DNA of 64,000 nt, from positions 65,101,501 to 65,165,500 of the forward strand of contig CP136890.1 of NCBI GenBank assembly GCA_034359265.1. The letters are read 5' to 3'. This DNA is from Canna indica. Taxonomy: Eukaryota; Streptophyta; Magnoliopsida; Zingiberales; Cannaceae. This document shows, one piece after another, positions 1 to 9,514 of this stretch; within the stretch, counting starts at the first letter, position 1, and each line of letters begins with the position of its first letter. Under the pieces are notes generated by a model. The model saw nothing but the letters and a program-made list of their open reading frames with translations, was not told where the DNA came from and made no database searches. The position numbers and the translations under genes are program-made.

Positions 1-1223
1 GCCAGAACCCGCGCCACCGTCTCCATCATCACGCTCGGGCGACTGCGGCCCTGAAGCCTCCTCATACTCGACCACCCACTGCTGCCGAGCTATTCCCACT
101 TCAATCGTAAAGCGGCGTGAATCTGTATCCGCAATGATGAAACACGGGATGAGATTCAAGGCTTTAACTCTCACCTTCACCTTGTAGGGGTGCATCTTCG
201 ACCACTCCAAGGAGGACTCGGCCATCTCTTCAAAGGATGAGAAAGGGCTCGTCAATGCAATCTCAGTGTTCTTATTCCAAAATATGAATGGCAGGCCACG
301 GAGCTCGATTCCCACAAGCAACTCCGGCGGCGCCACCATCAGATACAACTCGTGTTGCCTCCAATCTTCGACGAGTAGAGAGACGTGGTTCCAACGAAAC
401 TGAGCCGAGCGACTAAGCCTCCTTTTGTAGTAAGAACCTTTAGCCTCCGATGTAGTAACGATAAATCACTCGTTAGCCAAAGTGCGTTGCTTCCATTGAT
501 GAAGATGAAGCTGGTAGTCCCTGAACTACCTTGCGAGGAACCCCGCAATATCAGCCTGTTGATGTAGTTACCCCGTGACCGTAACCAGGACACACCTCCT
601 ACTGAGGTAACGAGCTCTCTCGGCCGCAGAAGTGGAGTTTGGAACCATGACACACACATTCTCAGGTCTATTGGTCATCGAGCAACGCTCAAGGAGCGAG
701 AGAACGGTGGAGGGAGGAGTATTCAAACTCGATGGCAAAGGAAGCAAACTTGCCAACCCCGACAATGACGAGCGAAATGCCCATATTCGGTGCAGTTGAA
801 ACAACGACCCTTGCGGTGAAGGGAGGACACCACCTCGGCAATCGAAGGAAAGTCAGCCGTCCGCAGAAGGGAGTACTCGACAGAGGTTGTGGAAGGAGTG
901 GCTTTACACTGAGTCGCCAATGCAGTAGAATGAGCATGAGCAGGGGCAGGGAATGCTAGCCTCACGGCACGTGCAAAAGAACGACCGTCCCCCACCCAGG
1001 TCGAAGAGGAAGGCTTGGGTGTCGAGGCGAAGGACACCCATCGAGAGGAAGACGCCAGCTTACACCAAGAGATCAACGTCCACGGCTGTTCCAAGGCGTC
1101 CTCCGAAGCTGGCTCCGTCACAAACTTACTATTGTCCGCCATTTCCTCATTAGAAGTGTTTGCTATCACTTGTCGCCATGAGTCTTCTCCTTTCTTGAAC
1201 GAGCTTGAAGCAACTGACTTCAT
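1..1223 (-). pseudogene. Zinc-knuckle / DUF4283-like ORF remnant (LINE ORF1-like), runs off left edge
   Basis: Read on the minus strand from an ATG at 1223, the first 166 residues end in a CCHC zinc knuckle, CFNCTEYGHFARHC, followed by the start of a second Cys pair (CFLC). A stop and frame changes follow. Open frame resumes at about 300-1 with GIELRGLPFIFWN and a basic, Trp-containing stretch, then an acidic Asp/Gly-rich tail at the window edge. Plant proteins with CCHC knuckles next to such a domain (DUF4283 type) are mostly nucleic-acid-binding ORF1 proteins of LINEs or domesticated relatives. The lineage is inferred from the motif only. Frames are broken at about 340-722, so it is a pseudogene here. 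No reverse transcriptase is in view; it could lie left of the window. Confidence 0.5.
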
Positions 1224-2666
1224 GACATGAATTATTGTTGTCTATTGAGAAGTACTTTGCTGCTGAAGTTGATTTATGGGATTTCAGTAAACCACGAATG
1301 TCACCATTCATTTCAGGACCCTAGAACTACATTAATAAGTTGTTCTTCGTTTTTGGTCATTGGAAATATCTTGAGATCAGAATTCTCATGGAGAAAGTTA
1401 CCACAACATAGAGCAAGGAAGAGGCCATAATTGTAGAATACCGATCCCAGTAAGAATCAACAAAGATCGCGCTCACGAGAGGAAGCATGGAAGTGACTCC
1501 TACCCAAGTGCTCACCAATTTATCTTAGTTGTTTATAGTCCAAAATAGTGATTCCTCTTACTTTTATCAATATGCAACATTCTTCTACAATTATATTAAG
1601 TTTTATGAATTGTTTCGTATGAATTAGTTTACTATTTAATCAATATCAGATTATTACTAAAACTATTCAATGAAAATTAATATTATTTTCTATAAGTATT
1701 CACTGGTTTCAAGTTTCAACCAACTAAAATTGATGTTGTTTTCATTAACCAAACACGTTTTCAGAAAACTGAAAACTAGAGATTGAAACCATGTTTCTGA
1801 AACCAAGTTTTCATTTTCTCTGAAACCAAACCACAAAATAATTTTCGCTAACCAAATGGCACCGTATGTTTTATTAGTATCGTTCTGAGTGTACCACTAA
1901 GTTTAATCCAAATTTTAAGTTTCTTCTTATTATTTTTTACTTTGGAGGATTTATGTATTAATTCAAAAGGTGGAAGCACTAGGTTAGGTCTTGTCTATGA
2001 CTCAGTATTGGGTACCGTATGAGGCATATGCTAGCGTGCCGACATACGGTATAGTTATGCTACGAGATTGGACGACCACTCCTGCACTCAGCGCACCATG
2101 CGGTTAGTAACTTTTCAAAGCTTATGTTAAAAACTTATTATGTGACAGGAAACTTTTTCTTTTCTGTGATAGTGTAATGGAGGCTCCCAATACTGCACTG
2201 AGCAGCAGTGGCAGTAAATTGGGTGATGAAACATAGAGCCAAGAGGTTAGACCCAAGAGAGGGTCGAGTTGGGGCGCGTAGACGCGTACCCCCGGTTGTT
2301 ACTAGAAAATATTCTTTATGTACTTGTGCGTACTGTGCTTGGATATTGGTTGTGGTTGTGGTTGTGCTTGTGGATGAGCGATGGCCGAGCCGAGAAGCGT
2401 ACCAACTTGACAAGTTGGTGCCGATTCGGCGAGTGGATTTTGGGTCTTGATACTGCGTGAGTGAGCCACACTGACATTAGACCCAAGGGGAGCCACACTA
2501 ACCTTAGACCCGAGTGGATTTGGTTGGGTGGGCCGTACCCAACCAGAGAGGGCCCGGGTAGAAGGCTTGCTAGATAGATTATAGAGACCGACTTGTAAAA
2601 TTTGTTAGGTTTGGGCCGGGTTGGGTCGTATGAATATATTGTTTTCTGTGGGGCTGGCATGGGCCG
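1224..2666. other. Intergenic stretch without a recognisable gene
   Basis: No coding region with protein-like composition is visible. Positions 1500-2000 are AT-rich. Around 1660-1875 lies a run rich in GAAAAC/GTTTTC repeats ending AACCAAATGGCACC, a terminal style seen in short hAT-like MITEs, but I cannot find the matching left end. A short TTGTGG microsatellite lies at about 2348-2375. The right part (2460-2600) has repeated phrases such as TTAGACCCAAG and GAGCCACACT. The 5' LTR expected for the Tekay element that begins at about 2667 is not here. Confidence 0.5.
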
Positions 2667-2699
2667 AGTGATTTTGGCATTCATGAGCATGCCATGTAT

Positions 2700-3330
2700 T
2701 AATGAGTGTTCGTGATAAGCGGGCATGAGACCTTCAGATGCTGCGCAGGTCTTGTGGCATGATAGTGTCGGAGTATGAGATGGAGTTTAATCGTCTCTCC
2801 AAGAACCATCCCACCCTAGTGGCGACTGAGACCGCCAGGGTCAAGAGGCTCGTGGCAGGATTGAGGCCACAAATTGGCAGTCTTATTCATTATAACGAGG
2901 AATCTACACTGGCTCGGGTAGTGGATGAAGCCCTGCGAAAAGAAGCTTTGGTGTCGTTCAAGAGAAACGACGGGCCAGCTAAGAAGAAGTTCCGATCACA
3001 AGGTTCTGGTAGTCGACCTTTGCACTCCGACGGGGCAATGCCCACAGCATAGCAGCAGCAAAGCCGGGGGCAGAATGGCAACCGGGGCCATGGGGGCCTA
3101 GGGACCGGGTCAGTGAGGCCGGCAGTGTTAGAAGGTGGTTCTCAGAGATATGAGGCGTTGCAGTGTGGCAGCTGCAGTCGGAGGCATTGAGGGTCCTGCC
3201 TTAACCGCACTAATGCTTGCTTTAAGTGCGATCGAGTCGGACATTTCAAGACGGACTGCCCTGAGGGAACTGGTCAGAAGCCTGAGCAGTCAAGGGGTAA
3301 CACACCTATGCCAATAGGGGTCAGTAGCAC
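2700..3330 (+). pseudogene. gag: Tekay 1 gag, C-terminal part with CCHC zinc knuckle
   Basis: The frame around 2738-3052 reads SEYEMEFNRLSKNHPT and continues to a basic Lys/Arg-rich region. This is the capsid C-terminal part of a Ty3/gypsy Gag, and element 2 carries the near-identical ITDYEMEFTRLSKYHPT. After a TAG at 3050-3052 and frame changes, a CCHC knuckle CFKCDRVGHFKTDC lies at 3218-3259. Gag packages element RNA into cytoplasmic particles, with the knuckle as the RNA-binding nucleocapsid. The N-terminal half of Gag is absent. The product cannot be made as one chain. Confidence 0.8.
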
Positions 3331-3386
3331 CGAGAGGGCAGACTCAGAATAAGGGGCCGCAGACCAGTTATTCAGAGAGGCCACTT

Positions 3387-4079
3387 GTGCGGGTATATGC
3401 TATGAACCGTGATGGGGCAGAGGCTTCCAAAGCAGTGGTGACCGGTACTATTTTAGTATGTTCGTCTGCTGCGTATGTATTATTTGATCCGGGTGCCATG
3501 CACTCATTTGTGCCTGCCATATTTGCTGCAAAGTTGCCAATGGCACCCTCTATGCTTGATGGGCCAGTAATGGTATCAACGCCTACAGGTGGTGCAATCT
3601 TAGCAACCTCAATTTATCAAGGGTGTGAAGTGCTCATATGTGGCCATGTGCTGAGTGCGGATTTGACACTCCTATCCACTCTTGAGCTTGACGTCATCCT
3701 TGGCATGGACTAGCTGGCAGAGCATTTCGCAATGTTGGACTGTAGAGCCAAAGCAGTGATGTTTAATAAGCTTGGGCTGCTGCAATTCATCTTCCAAGGA
3801 GAGGGAGGTAGCAAGCTGATAGGGGTCATCTCAGCCCTAAAGGCTCGTAAATTGCTTAGGGGCGGCTGCCAACCTTTCATGGTCTTTGTATCTGTGGCTG
3901 AGGAGGAAGGGGGTGAAGCAAAGCATGTCAGCGGAACCCCCGTGGTCTGTGAATTCCATGATGTGTTTCCCGAGGAATTGCCAGGGTTGCCACCCAGAAG
4001 GGAGGTCGATTTTTGCATTAATCTGCAGCCCGGGGTGAAACCAATTTCTATTCCCCCTTACAGGATGGCACCGGCCTAA
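3387..4079 (+). pseudogene. pol: Tekay 1 aspartic protease and linker to RT
   Basis: The protease frame (3387-3713) has the active-site region LFDPGAMHSFVPAIF, an Asp-Pro-Gly form of the retropepsin Asp-Thr/Ser-Gly motif that is usual in this lineage. The hydrophobic flap-side motif LELDVILGMD follows. An in-frame TAG at 3711-3713 falls right after ILGMD, where element 2 has Trp. The frame then continues from 3732 through ALKARKLLRGGCQPF to LPGLPPRREVDFCINL, the conserved linker just before reverse transcriptase, and stops again at 4077-4079. The enzyme would cleave the Gag-Pol polyprotein. Two nonsense codons make it inactive. Confidence 0.82.
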
Positions 4080-4094
4080 CTCAGAGAGCTAAAG

Positions 4095-4700
4095 GTGCAA
4101 TTGCAGGAAATGCTAGACCTGGGGTTCATCCGGCCGAGTGTGTCACACTGGGGTGCACCGGTTCTCTTCGTGAAGAAGATGGATGGGTCGATGCGCATGT
4201 GCATTGATTATAGGCAGCTGAACAAGGTGACTATTAAGAATCGCTACCCACTGTCGAGGATAGATGATCTGTTTGACCATCTGTAGGGGGCTCAATGGTT
4301 TTCAAAGATAGATATGAGGTCCGGATACCATCAGTTGAGAATTCGAAACTGCGATGTGCCAAAGACGGCCTTTAGGACTCGCTACGGTCACTATGAGTTC
4401 CTAGTGATGTCCTTTGGCCTAACCAATGCACCTGCTGCCTTCATGGACCTAATGAACATAGTATTTAAGGATTACCTGGACAACTTTGTGATCGTCTTCA
4501 TTGACGACATTCTGGTTTACTCCAAGAGTGAGGAAGAGCACTCTAAGCACCTGAGAATGGTCCTGGAAACCCTCAGAGAGCACCGCTTGTTTGCCAAATT
4601 TTCCAAGTGTGAATTTTGGTTGGAAAGTGTAGGGTTCTTGGGCCATGTAGTATCCAAGGAAGGAATAAGGATAGATCCTGCCAAGATTGAAGTGGTTTAG
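4095..4700 (+). pseudogene. pol: Tekay 1 reverse transcriptase
   Basis: RT motifs appear in order: [20 protein letters not shown] (fingers), [33 protein letters not shown] with the first catalytic Asp, [15 protein letters not shown], and [13 protein letters not shown] with the double-Asp catalytic site. The thumb region [17 protein letters not shown] follows. A TAG at 4284-4286 splits it after DDLFDHL, and another TAG at 4698-4700 lies at the RT/RNase H joint. Both stand where the related element has CAG or the equivalent Gln. It is the catalytic core for copying element RNA into DNA. The catalytic residues are preserved but the reading frame is not. Confidence 0.9.
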
Positions 4701-5320
4701 AACTGGAAGTGGCCGACTAGTGTGACCAAGGTTTGCAATTTTCTTGGGTTGGTTGGCTATTACTGGAAGTTTGTGGAGCATTTCTCCAGAATTGCAGCCC
4801 CTCTATCTCGGTTGACCCAGAAGAAGGTCAGATTCATTTGGGATGACAAATGCAAGGCAAGCTTTCAAAAGCTCAATGCATGTTTGACATCTGCACCTGT
4901 GTTGGCGGTACCTTCAGGCTCAGGAGGGTTTGTGGTTTTCTATGATGCCTCTCGAGTTGGTCTGGGCGGCGTCTTGATGCAGTATGGCAGAGCGATTGCT
5001 TATGCGTCTCGCCAGTTGAAAGTTCATGAGAAGAACTATCCGACGCATGACCTAGAATTAGCAGCAGTGGCCTTTGCACTGAAGCTTTGGAGGCACTACT
5101 TGTACGGGGAGACTTGCGAAATCTACACAGATCACAAGAGTCTCCAGTACTTGCTTACCCAAAAGGAGCTAGACCTCAGGCAGAGGAGGTGGCTGGAGCT
5201 CCTAAAGGACTATGATTTCACCTTTGTCTATCATCCGGGGAAAGCAAATGTGGTAGCAGATGCGCTGAGCAGAAAATCCATGGGCAGTTTGGCCTATTTG
5301 GAAAATAAGCAGAGGCCTCT
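4701..5320 (+). pseudogene. pol: Tekay 1 RNase H
   Basis: After the RT connection ([21 protein letters not shown]), the frame 4722-5492 carries RNase H landmarks: [17 protein letters not shown] (first Asp), [19 protein letters not shown] (Glu), [14 protein letters not shown] (Asp) and [10 protein letters not shown] (last Asp). This domain removes the RNA strand from RNA:DNA hybrids. The domain is uninterrupted in this copy, and the open frame runs on to 5492 as a poorly conserved linker toward integrase. It aligns closely with the RNase H of element 2. Confidence 0.9.
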
Positions 5321-5559
5321 AGCTCGAGAGTTGGCTTTATGCCTAGATGGTGGTGCAACCTTATCAGTGTCAGCTTCAGGAGCCATGATGGCCCACCTAC
5401 GGGTACAGTCCACACTGGTGGACATGCTGCGTGCCGCGCAGGGGGAAGATGTCTTTTGTGCACTGACCAAGGACTTGGGTACAAAGAGGTGATGCAGAGA
5501 ACGGTTTCAGATTGGACTTAGAAGGTGTACTGAGGTTCAGAGACCGGATAGTAGTACTA

Positions 5560-6420
5560 GACATGGCTGAGGTGTGCAGGCAAGTCCTGGAACTGGGTCA
5601 TCGTTCCACTTACACGATGCATCCAGGGTCCACCAAGATGTACCGGGACTTAAGGTAGCATTATTGGTGGAAAGGCATGAGAAGAGAGGTGACAGAATTT
5701 ATTTCCAAATGTCTAGTCTGTCAGCAGGTGAAGGCCGAACCCCTTAAGCCTGCGGGGCTCCTGCAAAACCTCGAAGTGCCCGAGTGGAAGTGGGAGAAAA
5801 TCACCATGGATCTAGTGACTGGATTGCCTAAGTCAAAAGACGGTTTTGATTCCATTTGGGTGGTGGTGAATCGGTTAACCAAGACCGCGCACTTCATACC
5901 AGTGAAGACTACCTTCTCTGCGGAGCAGTATATCCGACTATTTTTGGATAGGATTGTGGCCTATCATGGAACCCCGGTGATGATTATATCCGACCGCGGT
6001 ACCGAGTTCATAGCCCGGTTTTGGCAGTCCTTCCAGGAAGCCTTGGGTACTCAGGTGCGTTTCAGCATAGCTTTCCATTCGCAGAGTGACAGACTGTCAG
6101 CGAGGACCATCCAAACTTTGGAGGACATGCTGAGAGCATGCGTCCTGGATATGGCAGATGGCTAGGAGAGGCACCTAGCGTTGATCAAATTCGCTTATAA
6201 CAATAACTATCACAGTAGCATTGGCAAGGCTCCTTTTGAGGCCTTGTATGGGCGGCGGTGCAGGTCCCCAATGGGCTAGCTTGAGGCAGGAGAATCAATC
6301 ATGGTGGGCCCCGATCTGGTTGAGGAGGTCATTAAAGAAAGATTGCTGGCGGCTCAGGGTCGACAGAAAATGTATACCGACAGAATGACCATGTAATTGG
6401 TATTTGCAGAGGGTGACTTA
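5560..6420 (+). pseudogene. pol: Tekay 1 integrase
   Basis: A zinc-binding HHCC region (about 5600-5730, ending KCLVCQQVK) is followed by the catalytic core, with MDLVTGLPKS (first Asp) and IISDRGTEF (second Asp). The third acidic residue of the DD35E triad should lie in the segment reading RLSARTIQTLEDML; the position before ARTIQ that is Glu in this family is Ala here. A TAG at about 5656 interrupts the zinc domain and another at 6163-6165 ends the core, with further breaks after it. Integrase would join element DNA to the chromosome. This copy is dead by stops and by the missing Glu. Confidence 0.85.
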
Positions 6421-6499
6421 GTATTCCTGAAGGTCTCTCCTATGAAAGGATGTCCGGTTTGGGAAGAAGGGGAAGCTGAGCCCTAGATACATTGGGCCT

Positions 6500-6870
6500 T
6501 TTCCCGTTCTCAAGCGGAGGGGTGAAGTGGCCTATGAGCTGGCATTGCCTCCTAGCCTGAGAAAAGTGCACCCGGTCTTCCATGTATCCATGTTGCGGAA
6601 GTATGTAAAAGATGATTCGCATATGATCGAGCCCTCTTCTATCGAGGTAGATTCGGCCATCTCATTCGAGGAAAGACCGGTAGAGATTCTTGACCGCCAA
6701 ATCAGAAAGCTAAGGTCCAAAGAAATTCCCCTAGTAAAGGTTAGATGGGAGCACCATTCCTGGCAAGAGGCCACATGGAAGGTAGAGCAAGACATGAGAG
6801 AGCGCTACCCTTCCTTGTTCGAGGAGCCGATAAGTCCTTGTTATACAAGTAAATTCGAGGACGAATTTTC
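6500..6870 (+). pseudogene. pol: Tekay 1 integrase C-terminus and chromodomain-like tail
   Basis: The frame from 6527 reads [20 protein letters not shown], the conserved GPY/F-side end of chromovirus integrases. It then gives [38 protein letters not shown] and MRERYPSLF, the chromodomain-like module of the Tekay lineage. In chromoviruses this tail is thought to steer integration toward marked chromatin. The match to the same region of element 2 is near residue for residue. The reading frame leaves the element just before the polypurine tract. Confidence 0.85.
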
Positions 6871-6873
6871 CTT

Positions 6874-6885
6874 AAGGGGGGAAGG
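6874..6885 (+). other. Polypurine tract of Tekay 1
   Basis: The purine run AAGGGGGGAAGG lies immediately before the LTR start TGTAAGACCC. This is the position and composition of the plus-strand primer site of an LTR retrotransposon. Confidence 0.85.
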
Positions 6886-6886
6886 T

Positions 6887-8477
6887 TGTAAGACCCAGAA
6901 AAAGTTTCCTAATATAAAAATCTATTTTGGTTCAGCGCGTCGGACCTGTGGGTAGTCGAGTCGAGCCTCAGGATCGCCTCGAGTGAAAAGGTTTGACTCG
7001 GCTAATGAATCATGAAGTCTATTTGGATAATTAACTTTCCTTTTATAAAATCATACCTTAAATTAAGTTAACTCAAGTCATGTTATGGGTTGGGTCGGAA
7101 CCCAAGTCGAGTTTGGGTTTAGTCGAGTTCCGAGTATGACTTAAGTGAGCCTTGAAACCATCTTTGGAAATATGGTTGAGGGGATAAATCCCCCTCCCCC
7201 CCTCATATGGCAGCCGTGCGACTCAACCATTGATGAATGAATTGTCAGGTATGTGCATTATGGTTATATATGATGAATGATGTAATATTTGAGCATTTTT
7301 CTTTAAATTATGTATGCTGCCCTAAATGTTCTTGGATGGTATTCCAAGGTTGACTCATGGAAATTCTCACCTAAGACAGTGTAGAAGGCTAGTTAACATG
7401 TAAGATGCCACTAGATGTTCATAGCACATTTATGGAAACTTAGATATGAGACGATAATACTTCTATGACTGCTTGTATATTTTTGAAAACTTAGAGATTG
7501 TAGGTGCACATATACTAAAAGGGGCAGCATGAATTGTTGACCCGATAGCCGGACATGGCTAGATACGGGCAAAAGGCCTGAGGTATATATATATGGAAAC
7601 CCTAGGATATTGAATGTGTAATGTGCTTGAGATGGTCCGCCGAGGAGCGAGGAGGTCAGGAATGACCAATGCTCAGCTCGTCCAGTTGGGTCTAGAGGTG
7701 CGCCAACGGGCCTGCTAGTTGCCAGACCCCAGTTGGGTGGGACTAGCTATCCTTACCCTGGACGGTCTCCGGAGACTAGTGGCCATCCTAGTCGACGGTC
7801 CGGGATTATTTGCTTGCCTCTTGAGATGATGTGGTCGATGGACAGTATGATACTACCTGATATGGTAGGGACGACTGTAGCCGGGATATATATATATTGC
7901 TATGAGTATGCCCAAGGGCCGGATGCCAGAGGCGTGACAAGCCAAGGTGGCAGGTTATCATGTACAATGGATACTCATGGATCCGTTGAGGGTCGGTAGT
8001 TGCATTTGAAACACACCTTACCTCCTTGTAATATATACATATGCATGACTGAGGCTTAAGTGGAGGTTCAATTGAGCCACTCACTGAGTCGCAAGTGGAG
8101 TCACAGTATATTTCTATTTTTGCAGAGCATTAGTAGCTTGGTGTCGACATGGTGCAGTTGGAGGGCAGAGGTGGTGCTATATCTCGTAGCGGCGTCCATG
8201 AGTGTTAGACTAGTCCTCGTTATGTTGGTTTTATTTTTGTACTGACGGTTGTAATTGAAAAGAATTGTAAAACTTGATATTTGACCATTTGGATTTGACG
8301 TTGATGTTTCTTCTTGTTTTGAAAAACTTATACATTGTGACTTACAAACTTTTTATAAAGTATGTTAAGTTTCTTTCAGTCGATATGTTTTGGTTTCTTG
8401 ATGTCAGTATAGACAGTAGGCTATAGGGCAGGATGTGGGCATTGGCCGGTCACACTACCCTCAGTTGGGGTGTGACA
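6887..8477 (+). repeat. 3' LTR of Tekay 1 (about 1.59 kb)
   Basis: It starts TGTAAGACCC right after the polypurine tract and ends GGGTGTGACA at 8477, where the sequence changes to a different coding frame (8478 onward). This gives a TG...CA LTR of 1591 bp. It contains only short meaningless ORFs. A run of TATATA sits at about 7583-7592 and another at 7890-7898. A segment near 7760-7815 has short self-complementary stretches. No second copy is in the window, so its age cannot be estimated here. Confidence 0.8.
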
Positions 8478-9514
8478 TGGTGTCTCTCAGTAGTGTTTCG
8501 GGGAAGAAGCTCTTCAATTCGTTTAGGAGTTCTCACAAGAACTTCGAAGAGTGCTTCTTCAAGGTGAAGTCGAAGCCACTTCTGTGTCTGTTTTACTTAG
8601 ACCCTGACTCCCGAAAGGATATGTTTCCTGTGTCCTGGACAGAGGAGCCCATATCTATCATGCACGTAGAGGAAGGACCCCTTTCTGCCATGGAGAGAAG
8701 TATTATAGATTTCCTGAGTAGGTGTTGTCCTTTTGAGCCATTCTCCTGTAAAGAAATGTTAAAGCGGGACCTCGAGGGGCCACCAATTTCGGCCTATATA
8801 GGTTGGTGTTTAAGGGCGTTCTCAAGGTAGTTTTAACTACTTTGGTATGTTTAATGAGGGCCTTTTCTTGGTGCAAGCAGAATGTCATCCATGCTGGAAG
8901 AGACATTTTTTCGCGCCTGTCTTTTTAGTGGGAGGGGGAACGCTCATGCGGCTGGCAGAGTGAAAGATTTGCTGGTGGATGATTCTTCTTCGGGGCCAAG
9001 CCAACTGCTGTCGTTGCCAACTCCAGAGTCTCTATTATTGGGAGACTTGGAATTTCAGGACGTCAGGGCTTCGGGTCCTCGACCTTCGGGGATGGTTGTG
9101 TTGCCTAGCCTTTCCAGTACAACGCCCTTTGTTTAACTTTTAAAGTTAATGTAGCAAGCTGGAAGTCCAAGCATCAGTGAGGGTCTATTTTCCCACAAAG
9201 GTACAACTTTGGTGGGGGACGAAGCCTCAGCACCAGGTGCGGCAGTTGCGGGCGGTTTTCCGACATCAGCAATTGGCCATGATCCCTTATATAGGTGGTC
9301 CTTCCCATCCGAGGAGCCACATGGATTCACTAGATAAGTTAGACATGTGGGTTCAGCTGTCGGGCCTAATAGGCAAGCTGAGGGAGTCTATGTTAGAGGA
9401 GTTTGAAGCTCGGGCTCGGGAGATTGAGTTGTTGAAGATCGAGTTGGCTAAGGTCAAGAGGGCGAAAGTTCACCAGGTTGAGCACTTGAATATTATTGTC
9501 GCTGAGTTAGTTGT
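8478..9514 (+). pseudogene. Gag-like plant transposon protein (Transposase_28 type), fragment
   Basis: Directly after the Tekay 1 LTR the plus strand reads GKKLFNSFRSSHKNFEECFF and DMFPVSWTEEPISIMHVEE, ending in ERSIIDFLSRC. This is the pattern (aromatic strip, FFKV, Pro-Trp-Thr-Glu) of gag-like proteins annotated in plants as putative gypsy-type transposon proteins. Frames change at 8830 and 9136. From about 9320 a charged, Leu-heptad coiled coil follows (GKLRESMLEEFEARAREIEL), as in the C-terminal half of those proteins. It is cut at 9514 by the second Tekay element. Family assignment is by pattern recall only, and the continuation beyond 19849 is unclear. Confidence 0.45.

Larger units (their letters stand above)
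2667..8477 (+). mobile_element. Tekay/Del-type Ty3/gypsy chromovirus 1, 5'-truncated
   Basis: Gag, protease, reverse transcriptase, RNase H, integrase and a chromodomain-like tail follow in the Ty3/gypsy order on the plus strand. They are followed by a polypurine tract (6874-6885) and a 3' LTR starting TGTAAGACCC. No matching 5' LTR or primer-binding site exists upstream: homology to the gag of the second Tekay element (9515-19849) fades at about 2660-2700, inside gag. The element is therefore 5' truncated or recombined. Many stops and frame changes make it inactive. The C-terminal chromodomain-like segment and close similarity to element 2 place it in the Tekay/Del lineage of chromoviruses. 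Confidence 0.88.

Noticed and set aside
1660..1875. Candidate MITE ending AACCAAATGGCACC
   Set aside because: No matching opposite terminus or target duplication could be found, so not listed as an element.
2138..2726. Several overlapping ORFs around a TTGTGG microsatellite
   Set aside because: His-Asn or Val-Leu repeat composition from the microsatellite; no conserved motif.
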